The notes under the pieces are model-generated. The model saw nothing but the letters and a program-made list of their open reading frames with translations. It was not told the origin of the DNA and did no database searches. Shown here piece by piece: positions 18,856 to 25,541 of a stretch of DNA of 25,541 bases. Position 1 is the stretch's first letter. Each line of letters opens with the position of its first letter. The stretch comes from Sporisorium sorghi (lineage: Eukaryota; Basidiomycota; Ustilaginomycetes; Ustilaginales; Ustilaginaceae): the NCBI GenBank assembly GCA_023212695.1, contig JALCCG010000297.1:1-25541 (forward strand), written 5' to 3'. A program made the position numbers and the translations under genes.

Positions 18856-18993
18856 GGTTCGTGCAGTGTATCTTGGCAGTCGGGCTGCGGTTGGGGTTCG
18901 AAAGAGGAGCGACGGAGAGGATTGGGTGAAGAAGAGTCTAGCGGATCTCGGGCTGCGTAGTCTTGCGATGGATGTTCGAAGTGTCACCTGCAT
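18856..18993 (-). other. Possible N-terminal mitochondrial leader of Ap4A phosphorylase
   Basis: In-frame extension from ATG 18993: 46 residues beginning MQVTLRTSIARLRSPRSARL, with about ten Arg and no Asp or Glu before Met47. The upstream ATG has T at -3 (weak), while the main ATG at 18855 has A at -3, an arrangement that would allow leaky scanning and two forms. Pyrimidine-rich 5'UTRs also yield Ser/Leu/Phe/Arg-rich chance peptides, so it may be untranslated. Confidence 0.4.
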
Positions 18994-19137
18994 GTACCAC
19001 CGATGATGAGAGCGTTTGAAGTGATGCGAGGGCCGTCTATCGATGCCAGAAAGCGGTTGTGGTAAGACGGAAGACCAAGCAACGACGTTGAGGAAGAAGA
19101 CCAACACTTCCGTCTTCCGTCTTCGAAGCCCCCAAAA

Positions 19138-19179
<42 letters not shown>

Positions 19180-19362
19180 CTCCACATGTTAGCACGCGGC
19201 GAAATCACACACACCAGATTTTCGCCATCGCCACGCATGGCCGTCTGGGCTCATCATCAAACCTTAGACCGCTCATCACTCGCCACTGAGAGCACTCTTA
19301 CAAACTGAAAGATATGAACGAAGGTGAGGTCTGTTATTATACAATTTGAGTAAGAGAATGTG
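18994..19362. promoter_or_regulatory. Region between Ap4A phosphorylase 5' end and PRM1 3' end
   Basis: Likely promoter of the Ap4A phosphorylase gene and 3'UTR of PRM1 (both minus strand). It holds an (AAT)14 microsatellite. No other gene is seen. Confidence 0.45.
19138..19179. repeat. (AAT)14 microsatellite
   Basis: Fourteen perfect AAT units. On the minus strand they read as ATT and, in the frame open into Ap4A phosphorylase, would encode poly-Ile; this is not expected to be translated. Confidence 0.98.
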
Positions 19363-22284
19363 CTACCAAGCGTAGAAAGATATGGACTGCGGCGATCCGA
19401 CCGCCCTCTGCTGGTGTTGTGATTGCGGCGGTCGAATCTGAGCCCCCGCGGTGTTCGCAAAAGCATAGCTACCCTCTCCCTCTCCTCCCATCTCCGCATC
19501 AATCGCACTACTAGACCTCGTGAGCTCGACCTCGGCTGTACCCTCACCACTGCCCCCCGACGGAGGGATCGGACTCTTGGACCCAATCCAATCCTGCACC
19601 GGCCTCAAATCGAGCGTCTCCCTGAACCTCTTGTCCCTACCATCCGCCTCCCCGCCACTCGGCGCAACCCGAGCCGAAACCCGCTTGTCCTCGAACTTCG
19701 TCGCGGTGGGCGAAGCGGCGGGCGAGCACCCGAACAAGCGCTCGAATCTGCCCGTTGCTCCCTCCTCTTCCCCTCTTTCCGCAGTCGAGTGGTCTTCGTG
19801 CGAGTGCGTCGCCAGGAACGACAGCCACGAGCTGCGCTGCTCCACCGTTTGCTGGGGAGGTACCTCGTCGCGTAGGGAGAGCACGGTATTGCGATCGCCC
19901 GAGGACGCCTGGCGCAGCGGTGTCGGTTGTCGAGGTCGGGGTGAGGCGCTGGAAGGAGGCACAAGAGAGTGGTGGATCTGGAACGGGTACGAGATGCTCT
20001 CCTTGGTGACGTGCGTGCGTGCGGAGCGGTTAGAGTGCGCGGTCGAGGTGCGGCGGGCAGCGATGTTCTGGAGGTGCTGCGTGGGGTCGATTGGACTGCT
20101 TGGAGGCGAAGAGGCTTGTCGGCGGAAGCGGCTTAGGCTTGGCTTTGGAATGCCTCGCCACCAGCCCACCGCTGCAGCGGGTCCGGATTGAAGATTGCTT
20201 CGAAGCTTTTCCTCCGTCACATCACTGCTGATGTCCCCTTGATCTTCGCCACCATCCTGTCGATCCGCAACCGTAGCATACAGCACCACCACCAGCCCAA
20301 CACACAAGATTGCCGCATACACCCCGACGAGCACCGCGAACATCGCCTTCTCCTGCTGCAGATGCTTCAGATACCGACTCACCACATGCCCCACCACCCC
20401 ATCGCCTTCTCCATCCCCACTTCCCCCAAGCATCGCCTCCCTCACCGGCGCCAACACCGCCTCCTGCTGGTCCGGCTTCAGCATGAGCACGTCTGGCGGG
20501 ACCATGCTGAAATTCACATGTGCATTGTCGTGGATCCACGTCAGGGCCTTTTCGATCCCCGCGACCTTCTGACCGAGGATGCACTGCACAAACGTCTGCA
20601 ACGGCGCGTTGAACGGCGTGCCCCCGAACGTGCTCTCGAGACTGGACGTGATGCCGTCGACGAACTGGTTGAGCGTCGCGTTCATTGTGGACGTTGTGGT
20701 GTCGACCCACCGGAAGACGTGGTCGTTGAGCTGCGACTCGACTTGTAGGATCAAAGTGTTGGCGGAGGTGGAGAACTCGAGCGAGGCGTTGCGTGAGTGC
20801 GCGTTGACGAGGTCGAGCACGTCCGAGGAGAGGTGGGATAGGGACGTGTTGACGGACGAGGCGTAGTGGTGGGAGAGACGGTGGATGAGGATGGTCTGGA
20901 GGAGGACCGAGAGGAGGCCGAGGATGCCGGTGAAGAGGCACGCGAGTGCGGCGGGGTGGGTGAGGAAGCTGAGGAGCCATGCGAGGCGGTCTTGGGCGCG
21001 GCGTGTTGTGATTCCTGCGCGTTGGCAGACTGAGAGCGAGACGGAGGAGATGAGCGGGTGGCGCGAGATGCTGAGCAGCGACATGAGGTTCTCCGTCTTC
21101 AGAACGTCCCTTTCGTCCTTTTCGGCAGACACTTCGGGGTGCTGGGCCAGCCACACACCCCTCGTGCGCTCTACACTTCTCACCTCCCTCTGCCACTTCC
21201 ACCACTCCCACCCCACCCCAACCAGCACCACCACCGCCGCCACCAGCCCCAGCACGATCATCGCCCACCTCGCTGCCCCCCGCAACTCCTCCCCCAACTC
21301 ATCCAACGGACTCGTATCAATCCTCTCGCAAAACGTCACATTCTGCATCCCCGGCACAGGCAGCAGCGAGCGATCAAACTCAAACGCACCCAGCGTCGCA
21401 TTGACCTCCTTCCGCATCTCGTCAAACGGCGTCTGTATCAGCGCGTCCATCTGCTCCTTCAGCTGCTGCAGCGTCGGCAGCGTAGCGTTGAGCTTGAGCA
21501 GGCCATCCTGGATCTCGTGCGGCAGCGTGATGTTCTCCAGCGCCGTTAACGAAGGCACGGCGATGTGCGGCGGACTGACGTGCTGGCCGAACACGCCGAC
21601 GACGTCGTTGATCGCGCCCACCGCTGTGGAGAGGATGGTATTGACGCCCTCGACGGAGTCCTGGATGGCTGCTCGGATGGCTTGCGCTGCGGCGGTGATG
21701 GCTTGCGAGATCAGCTGCACGGCTTGGATGAGCACCGCGAGCGCACCGCGCACCAGCAGCTCCATGAAGCACATGAAGAGCGACTTGTACGAGTTGACGA
21801 TGTAGGAGAGTATCTGCTCGATGGCGGTCATGGAGAGATCAAAGACTCGGGCGGCGCCGTGCACGGTGGCGGTGATGGAGGTGGCGAGCTGCACGTTGGT
21901 GGTCGCGGCGAGAAAGTGTGGGAGGGACGCGGCGAGCGAGGCGGTGCCCTCGACGGCGTTGCAGGCGGAAAGAAGCTTGGCTTTGGCGGAGGCGACCGAG
22001 TCGGTGGCATCGCCGGAAGACATCAGCAGTCGAGAGCCGACGAAGAGGAGAGAGATCAAGGGGATCGAGATGGGCGCGAGGAAGAGTCGTGCTTTGAGTC
22101 CAAGCCATGGTTGAAGATAGGGTGAGGAACGATGTGCGTTCATGTCTGTGGCGGAGCTGGTTGGAGGGAAAGTGTTCTGTGTGTATGACGGGCTGCGCTC
22201 TTGATGTAGATAGGATGGAGGATCATCGACGATCTGCTGCTGAGATGGCATTGCTCTGTTGTCCAAGTTCTGATGAGGGAGCAT
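19363..22284 (-). CDS. PRM1: Plasma membrane fusion protein PRM1
   Basis: 973 residues from ATG 22284; an alternative in-frame ATG at 22251 (MPSQQQIVDD) would remove 11. Prm1 is a multi-pass membrane protein that helps fuse plasma membranes of mating partners and is pheromone-induced in yeast. Hydrophobic segments lie at about 66-87, 164-195, 339-361, 438-468 and 645-671. The NSYKSLFMCFMELLVRGALAV stretch (164-184) is characteristic, as are NVTFCERID near Cys319 and FVQCILG near Cys569, which are candidates for the conserved loop cysteines. Possible N-glycosylation sites occur in the extracellular loops (for example Asn251, Asn266, Asn295, Asn315, Asn499, Asn535, Asn591). The 300-residue C-terminal tail (672-973) is Ser/Pro/Arg-rich and makes the protein longer than yeast Prm1 (661). 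Its promoter contains Prf1-type pheromone response elements. It is divergent from ATG101. Confidence 0.93.
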   Translation of the reverse strand: MLPHQNLDNRAMPSQQQIVDDPPSYLHQERSPSYTQNTFPPTSSATDMNAHRSSPYLQPWLGLKARLFLAPISIPLISLLFVGSRLLMSSGDATDSVASAKAKLLSACNAVEGTASLAASLPHFLAATTNVQLATSITATVHGAARVFDLSMTAIEQILSYIVNSYKSLFMCFMELLVRGALAVLIQAVQLISQAITAAAQAIRAAIQDSVEGVNTILSTAVGAINDVVGVFGQHVSPPHIAVPSLTALENITLPHEIQDGLLKLNATLPTLQQLKEQMDALIQTPFDEMRKEVNATLGAFEFDRSLLPVPGMQNVTFCERIDTSPLDELGEELRGAARWAMIVLGLVAAVVVLVGVGWEWWKWQREVRSVERTRGVWLAQHPEVSAEKDERDVLKTENLMSLLSISRHPLISSVSLSVCQRAGITTRRAQDRLAWLLSFLTHPAALACLFTGILGLLSVLLQTILIHRLSHHYASSVNTSLSHLSSDVLDLVNAHSRNASLEFSTSANTLILQVESQLNDHVFRWVDTTTSTMNATLNQFVDGITSSLESTFGGTPFNAPLQTFVQCILGQKVAGIEKALTWIHDNAHVNFSMVPPDVLMLKPDQQEAVLAPVREAMLGGSGDGEGDGVVGHVVSRYLKHLQQEKAMFAVLVGVYAAILCVGLVVVLYATVADRQDGGEDQGDISSDVTEEKLRSNLQSGPAAAVGWWRGIPKPSLSRFRRQASSPPSSPIDPTQHLQNIAARRTSTAHSNRSARTHVTKESISYPFQIHHSLVPPSSASPRPRQPTPLRQASSGDRNTVLSLRDEVPPQQTVEQRSSWLSFLATHSHEDHSTAERGEEEGATGRFERLFGCSPAASPTATKFEDKRVSARVAPSGGEADGRDKRFRETLDLRPVQDWIGSKSPIPPSGGSGEGTAEVELTRSSSAIDAEMGGEGEGSYAFANTAGAQIRPPQSQHQQRAVGSPQSISFYAW

Positions 22285-22428
22285 GTCCTAGTATAAAGAG
22301 TAAAGGTTAAACGTTCAAGCATGTAGATTGGTTCAACGATCGGATCGAGCTTCTTAAGAGGACGTATGTCGAGCAGCACTCCGAAGCCGGCCCATACTGG
22401 GACTCGAGCTCGACAGCGCCGCCAGGGA

Positions 22429-22437
22429 ACAAAGGGA
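22429..22437 (+). promoter_or_regulatory. Pheromone response element (exact ACAAAGGGA)
   Basis: Exact match to the Prf1 HMG-box binding consensus known from Ustilago maydis, 145-178 bases upstream of the PRM1 start codons. Prf1 activates pheromone and mating-type genes. Confidence 0.7.
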
Positions 22438-22476
22438 CCGACAGCCAAACCAGCCCCCGCCTTTCAGCTGTCAAGC

Positions 22477-22485
22477 ACAAAGTGA
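22477..22485 (+). promoter_or_regulatory. Near-match pheromone response element (ACAAAGTGA)
   Basis: 8 of 9 bases match ACAAAGGGA. It lies within the cluster, same orientation as the exact sites. Confidence 0.4.
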
Positions 22486-22512
22486 CGTCTACAAAGCATT
22501 GCGAGCACGCAC

Positions 22513-22521
22513 ACAAAGGGG
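22513..22521 (+). promoter_or_regulatory. Near-match pheromone response element (ACAAAGGGG)
   Basis: 8 of 9 bases match. It is located in the left arm of the inverted repeat. Confidence 0.4.
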
Positions 22522-22578
22522 CTGGCACCAACAATCCCTTGTGCCGTGGCCGCAAGGACATTCTTCAAGCTGGTGCTG

Positions 22579-22587
22579 CCCCTTTGT
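22579..22587 (-). promoter_or_regulatory. Near-match pheromone response element (ACAAAGGGG, minus)
   Basis: 8 of 9 bases match, on the minus strand. It is the mirror partner of 22513-22521 in the right arm of the inverted repeat. Confidence 0.4.
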
Positions 22588-22667
22588 GCGTTGGTTCGAA
22601 AGAGCAAATGCTTTGTCTCGCACAGCTTGACGTGCGGGTTCAACAACGCTTCCAAAACGCGAACGGA

Positions 22668-22676
22668 ACAAAGGGA
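22668..22676 (+). promoter_or_regulatory. Pheromone response element (exact ACAAAGGGA)
   Basis: Second exact match, about 385-417 bases upstream of the PRM1 start codons and 428 bases upstream of the ATG101 start. The surrounding 12 bases GGAACAAAGGGA are identical to those at 22426-22437. Confidence 0.65.
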
Positions 22677-22709
22677 GATCTGTACGACCGCTTTCGCCCA
22701 CCGCTAACA

Positions 22710-22725
22710 CCCCCCCCCCCCCCCC
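22710..22725. repeat. Run of 16 C
   Basis: Pure C homopolymer in the PRM1/ATG101 promoter, preceded by CTAACA. It is prone to length error in sequencing. Confidence 0.95.
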
Positions 22726-23103
22726 ACTCTTCGATTGAGCGTTGGTGGGAAGACGCCTCACAAAGCTCACATCGCTGAAAGTTACGTTCGCAAATGCGTC
22801 GTACCAGCCCTGCTCGAGGGGACGTGTGAAGGACGTATTGTGAGCAGGACAAGCTGGTCCACTCAGCAAACTCGCAAGGCGTTGTGGAACATTTTGTTTG
22901 CCGACTTGGACCCTGCATGTCATCCACCCTCGCCGGCCGCACGGTTTCAGACTCAGCTTCTGGTCTTGCTCCTCCACGACCACCACCATCATCTCCATCA
23001 TCTCCCTCACCTTCCTTGCTGTCGCAGGGGAGCAACGATGTAGAATCGTCACACAGTACGCCTACTATGCATCATTCCGCTCCTACACACTGACACACTC
23101 GCG

Positions 23104-23913
23104 ATGCAGAGCCTAGCATTCACGCACGACCTCGTCTGCGAAGCTTCACACCTGGAAGCAGCAGCGCGCGCGGTGCTGCACACGATCTGCTTCCACCGCT
23201 TCCTGGGTACGCTCAAGCCGGCGTATGTCGATGTGTTCGGGATGACGTTTGTGAGTGCACCCTCCCCGACCTTTGTGCTTGAATCCCGTACTGATGCTCT
23301 TTGTGTTGCGAATGTGATCGGTGCACAGCCAGCGATCCCAGATGCGCAGGTGGACGAGGAGCTGCGCCGGCGCGCTGCACAGCTGAGCGCAGCATGTAAG
23401 GCGGGCAGAGGGGCTGCGCTGGTAGTGTACTTCCTCCCGCCGTCGAGCCGGGTTTCTTCGAAGGATGTCCAGTCGGCGACTGCGCCCGCTGAGTCCAGCA
23501 AGCCAAGCGATAAGTCGTCAAGCGCAGTTCATACTGCCGCCTCGTCGCTGCGCGCATGGGCGTCCCCGCGCAGCTATCCCTACGGCTGGCTCGCCCATGC
23601 GTTTTCGTCGGGCGCCGGCCAGCCCAGCAGCACATTCGTCCCCCCATCCCCACAGCCGCACAACCCCGACCCGCCGCCGACGCACGACGACGACGACGAC
23701 GACCTAGCCACCATCGAGGCAGAGGCGTTCGAGCGCTGGACTGTCCGCTTTGAGCCCAGCCACGGAGGAGGAAGCGTGATCGCGGAGGAAATGCGCAAGT
23801 TCGTCGACGCAGTGCTGGCGTTTGTGCAGCGCACCAACACGTCGCATCTGCCGGCGGTGACGAGTGCCGAGGTGTGTTCCTTTCCTATGCATGTCGTTGT
23901 TCGAGCGCTTTGA
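23104..23913 (+). CDS. ATG101: Autophagy-related protein 101 (Atg101), one intron
   Basis: Exons 23104-23250 and 23329-23913 give 243 residues. Atg101 is a HORMA-fold protein that pairs with Atg13 in the Atg1/ULK1 initiation complex. Family features: AVLHTICFHRFLGTLKP (23-39) near the N-terminus, which matches the VLHT..LHR core; VDEELRRRAAQL (57-68); ALVVYFLPP (79-87); AFERWTVRFEP (182-192); and the end HLPAVTSAEVCSFPMHVVV, comparable to the P-F-P-containing close of fungal Atg101. The 78-base intron (GTGAGT donor 23251, CACAG ending 23328, CTGAT branch) is a multiple of three with no stop, so retention would give 269 residues. A 95-residue Ser/Pro/Asp-rich insert (about 88-180) interrupts the domain and makes it longer than human (218) or fission yeast proteins. 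A GTGTGT at 23872 could be another donor, but reading through gives the better family end. Confidence 0.82.
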   Translation: MQSLAFTHDLVCEASHLEAAARAVLHTICFHRFLGTLKPAYVDVFGMTFVSAPSPTFVLESRTDALCVANVIGAQPAIPDAQVDEELRRRAAQLSAACKAGRGAALVVYFLPPSSRVSSKDVQSATAPAESSKPSDKSSSAVHTAASSLRAWASPRSYPYGWLAHAFSSGAGQPSSTFVPPSPQPHNPDPPPTHDDDDDDLATIEAEAFERWTVRFEPSHGGGSVIAEEMRKFVDAVLAFVQRTNTSHLPAVTSAEVCSFPMHVVVRAL

Positions 23914-23936
23914 ATGAAGGTTCAAGGAGAGGGTGC

Positions 23937-23965
23937 GTGTGTGTGTGTGTGTATGTGTGTGTGTG
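23937..23965. repeat. (GT)n microsatellite
   Basis: GT dinucleotide run with one interruption (A at 23953), just after the ATG101 stop codon. Confidence 0.95.
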
Positions 23966-24197
23966 AGGCGCGATGATGCTGTGTATAGAAAGGGTGGGTG
24001 ACGATAGGGGGATGTGAGGTGGCGCGTGCGTGCTAAGACCAACACTCTTTTTCTGAGCTTTGGGCCCTGGATCGATCTTCTTCGCCACCACTCTGTCTCG
24101 ACATCGTCACTTCCATCATTCCTTTTCAGATCGCTTGCCACACGACACGATACTTCAGGGGGGACAGCAGGCGAATTCCGCAGCGTGGAGCGTCACA

Positions 24198-25373
24198 ATG
24201 CCAGCCATGGGCGCAGCCATGCGCTTCGTCATCCACGGCCTGGTCGCCATGGGCCTGTACACAGGATACCGCTACTACACCTCGCCTTCCCTCCCCCCCA
24301 CCTCCCTCACCACGTCCTCACTACACACCTCTGGCTCGCTCGGAACTGGCGCCACGCTCGCAGACGGCCGCAGCGCCATCTCGCGCCGAACCGTCGCAGT
24401 CGCCGACCTGCACGGCGACCTGCAGCACGCGATCAACGTGCTCTCCATGGCGTCCCTCCTCTCCCCCGTCCCCTCCACCTCGCCCGACCACCCATACACC
24501 TGGACGGGGGGGCACGACGTACTCGTGTCCACTGGCGACATTGTCGACCGGGGCGACGACACCATCTCGCTCTACAAGCTGTTCATCTCTCTGCGAGCGC
24601 AAGCGGCACGCGCGGGTGGGGCGGTGCGCAACTGCCTGGGCAACCACGAGGTCATGAACGCGCTGGGCGACTGGCGGTACGTCACTCCCGGGGACGTGAA
24701 GAGCTTTGGTGGCGTCGAGGCGCGCCGCTTTGCGATGTCGAGCCGCGGCTGGATAGGACAGGATTGGCTGGAGGAGTACAACGTCACCCACACGCTCGCT
24801 TTGCTGCCCGAGGCGCACCCTTCGTTGCCAGACGGCTATACGCCGCCCAGCATGAGCTTCGTCCACGGCGGCATCACCCCCGCGTACGCCCAGCGCGGCG
24901 TGGACCACATCAACACCCTCGGCCACTCCTTCCTCCACAAAGCCCTATCGCAATCACACCCCTCCTGGCTACCCCCCGACACAACGAAGGAGGAACACGA
25001 ACTCTGGTCCGAATCCGGCCCCCTCTGGTTCCGCGGCTACGCCTCCGACGACCCCACAACCGCATGCGCCAATGCACAGCAGGCAACAAAGGCGTTGCGA
25101 GTAAGACAGCTCGTCATGGGCCACACGCCGCACTTTGACGGCTTCGTCACCCGCTGCAACGGCACCGTGCTCCTCATCGACACGGGCATAAGTAGAGCGT
25201 ATGGCGGAGAGCAGAGCGCGTTGGTGGTCGACTTTGATCTGCTCCCCATCGATGCGGTCGAGCGAGCGCAGGACGCTAAGAAGCCCTGGCTCGAAAGGCA
25301 GACCTTGACCGCGCTGTATAGAGGCAGGAAGCCCAAGATCCTCTCGTCGACAGAGACAAAGCTCTGGCTCTGA
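24198..25373 (+). CDS. Shewanella-like PPP-family metallophosphatase, membrane-anchored
   Basis: 391 residues. The metal-binding motifs of PPP-type Ser/Thr phosphatases occur in order: DLHGD (70-74), GDIVDRG (113-119), GNHE (148-151), HGG (223-225) and GHTPH (308-312). The DLHGD and GHTPH forms and the spacing resemble the Shewanella-like phosphatase group of bacteria, plants and fungi rather than PP1/PP2A. The start at 24198 has A at -3. An upstream in-frame ATG (24060) adds 46 unconvincing residues. A hydrophobic stretch near residues 9-22 followed by Tyr/Arg suggests a signal anchor, placing the catalytic domain in the secretory lumen or a membrane compartment. Asn195 and Asn321 lie in N-glycosylation sequons. 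The natural substrate is unknown. It is downstream of ATG101 on the same strand, 284 bases away. Confidence 0.85.
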   Translation: MPAMGAAMRFVIHGLVAMGLYTGYRYYTSPSLPPTSLTTSSLHTSGSLGTGATLADGRSAISRRTVAVADLHGDLQHAINVLSMASLLSPVPSTSPDHPYTWTGGHDVLVSTGDIVDRGDDTISLYKLFISLRAQAARAGGAVRNCLGNHEVMNALGDWRYVTPGDVKSFGGVEARRFAMSSRGWIGQDWLEEYNVTHTLALLPEAHPSLPDGYTPPSMSFVHGGITPAYAQRGVDHINTLGHSFLHKALSQSHPSWLPPDTTKEEHELWSESGPLWFRGYASDDPTTACANAQQATKALRVRQLVMGHTPHFDGFVTRCNGTVLLIDTGISRAYGGEQSALVVDFDLLPIDAVERAQDAKKPWLERQTLTALYRGRKPKILSSTETKLWL

Positions 25374-25469
25374 GGCTTCCCTTCTCTCTCAGACTAAAGT
25401 TAGTCGAACACGCAACGGTCACGCTCCAGTAGAACAAGAACGACTGTATGACAAAACGGTGACGAAACC

Positions 25470-25541
<72 letters not shown>
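25374..25541 (+). other. 3' region ending in a poly-A run
   Basis: About 97 bases of 3'UTR-like sequence follow the phosphatase stop, then 71 A from 25471 to the window end. No polyadenylation signal such as AATAAA is seen before it. The run is more likely a genomic homopolymer or assembly edge than a transcript tail, since the window as a whole contains introns. Confidence 0.6.

Larger units (their letters stand above)
22490..22615. repeat. Imperfect inverted repeat (foldback)
   Basis: Left arm about 22490-22530, right arm about 22571-22615, central loop about 40 bases. The inner 20 bases of the right arm (22571-22590) pair with 22508-22530 at 19 positions with short gaps. The outer ends pair as ACAAAGCATT (22491-22500) against AATGCTTTGT. 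The loop contains a smaller CCTTG/CAAGG stem. It may be a cruciform, a structured transcript, or just mirrored regulatory sites. Confidence 0.75.
22285..23103. promoter_or_regulatory. Divergent promoter PRM1/ATG101 with pheromone response element cluster
   Basis: About 820 bases with no supported gene. It holds two exact ACAAAGGGA sites, three 8-of-9 sites, an imperfect inverted repeat (about 22490-22615), a run of 16 C (22710-22725), and a C/T-rich stretch (about 22920-23030) likely to be the ATG101 leader. Open frames across it on both strands overlap one another and lack any conserved domain. Confidence 0.7.

Noticed and set aside
18994..19185. Further N-terminal extension of Ap4A phosphorylase from ATG 19185
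   Set aside because: It starts in the AAT microsatellite and would begin with a long poly-Ile run; length-variable repeats make a conserved start unlikely.
22380..22470. tRNA-like B-box resemblance (GCTCGAGTCC on the minus strand)
   Set aside because: No matching A-box, acceptor stem or anticodon arm could be drawn.
22482..23052. Several overlapping ORFs of 60-190 codons in the PRM1/ATG101 gap
   Set aside because: They occur in multiple frames on both strands across a repeat and homopolymer region, with no domain or consistent start.
23872..24129. Second intron in ATG101 (GTGTGT donor, TTTTCAG acceptor)
   Set aside because: The downstream reading gives no family-like sequence, whereas reading through gives a plausible Atg101 C-terminus 14 codons later.
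24060..24197. Upstream start for the phosphatase
   Set aside because: The 46 added residues are not hydrophobic, cross a pyrimidine-rich leader, and would bury the apparent signal anchor.
1..25541. CRISPR arrays, insertion sequences, plasmid or viral genes
   Set aside because: No regularly spaced repeats and no transposase, integrase, polymerase or capsid-like sequence were seen; gene content is eukaryotic nuclear.

Overview
The window looks like nuclear DNA of a basidiomycete yeast or smut, most likely Ustilaginaceae (Ustilago/Sporisorium/Pseudozyma-like). Genes are dense, GC-rich and intron-poor. The few introns have GTAAGT, GTGAGT or GTTAGT donors and CTGAC/CTGAT-type branch sites, proteins carry long Ser/Ala/Asp-rich insertions, and one promoter holds exact copies of ACAAAGGGA, the Prf1 pheromone response element known from Ustilago maydis. 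The family assignment is inference; no rRNA or other marker gene is present.

Layout, left to right: NHP2 (+, H/ACA snoRNP); ATG11 (-, selective-autophagy scaffold with a very long extra tail); RPL10/uL16 (-, one coding and one probable 5'UTR intron); a weak small ORF; RPL28/uL15 (+, one intron); trifunctional C1-tetrahydrofolate synthase (-, mitochondrial leader plus internal start); dynactin p27/DCTN6 (+); mitochondrial pyruvate carrier MPC2 (+, one intron); Ap4A phosphorylase (-, 30-bp internal duplication and possible mitochondrial leader); PRM1 plasma-membrane fusion protein (-); ATG101 (+, one stop-free 3n intron); a Shewanella-like PPP phosphatase with an N-terminal membrane anchor (+). 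No tRNA, rRNA, transposon, CRISPR or plasmid function was found. Both ends of the window are pure poly-A of more than 70 bases, and several other long homopolymers occur.

Most of the genes are ordinary conserved housekeeping genes and do not form an operon-like system. The most interesting part is the PRM1/ATG101 divergent promoter (about 22285-23103). It carries two exact and three 8-of-9 matches to the pheromone response element, some of them within a long imperfect inverted repeat. This suggests direct mating-pheromone control of the cell-fusion gene PRM1 and possibly of the autophagy-initiation gene ATG101. Other points of interest are two metabolic enzymes with stacked start codons that could each yield mitochondrial and cytosolic forms, and two autophagy genes (ATG11 and ATG101) with unusual lineage-specific extensions.
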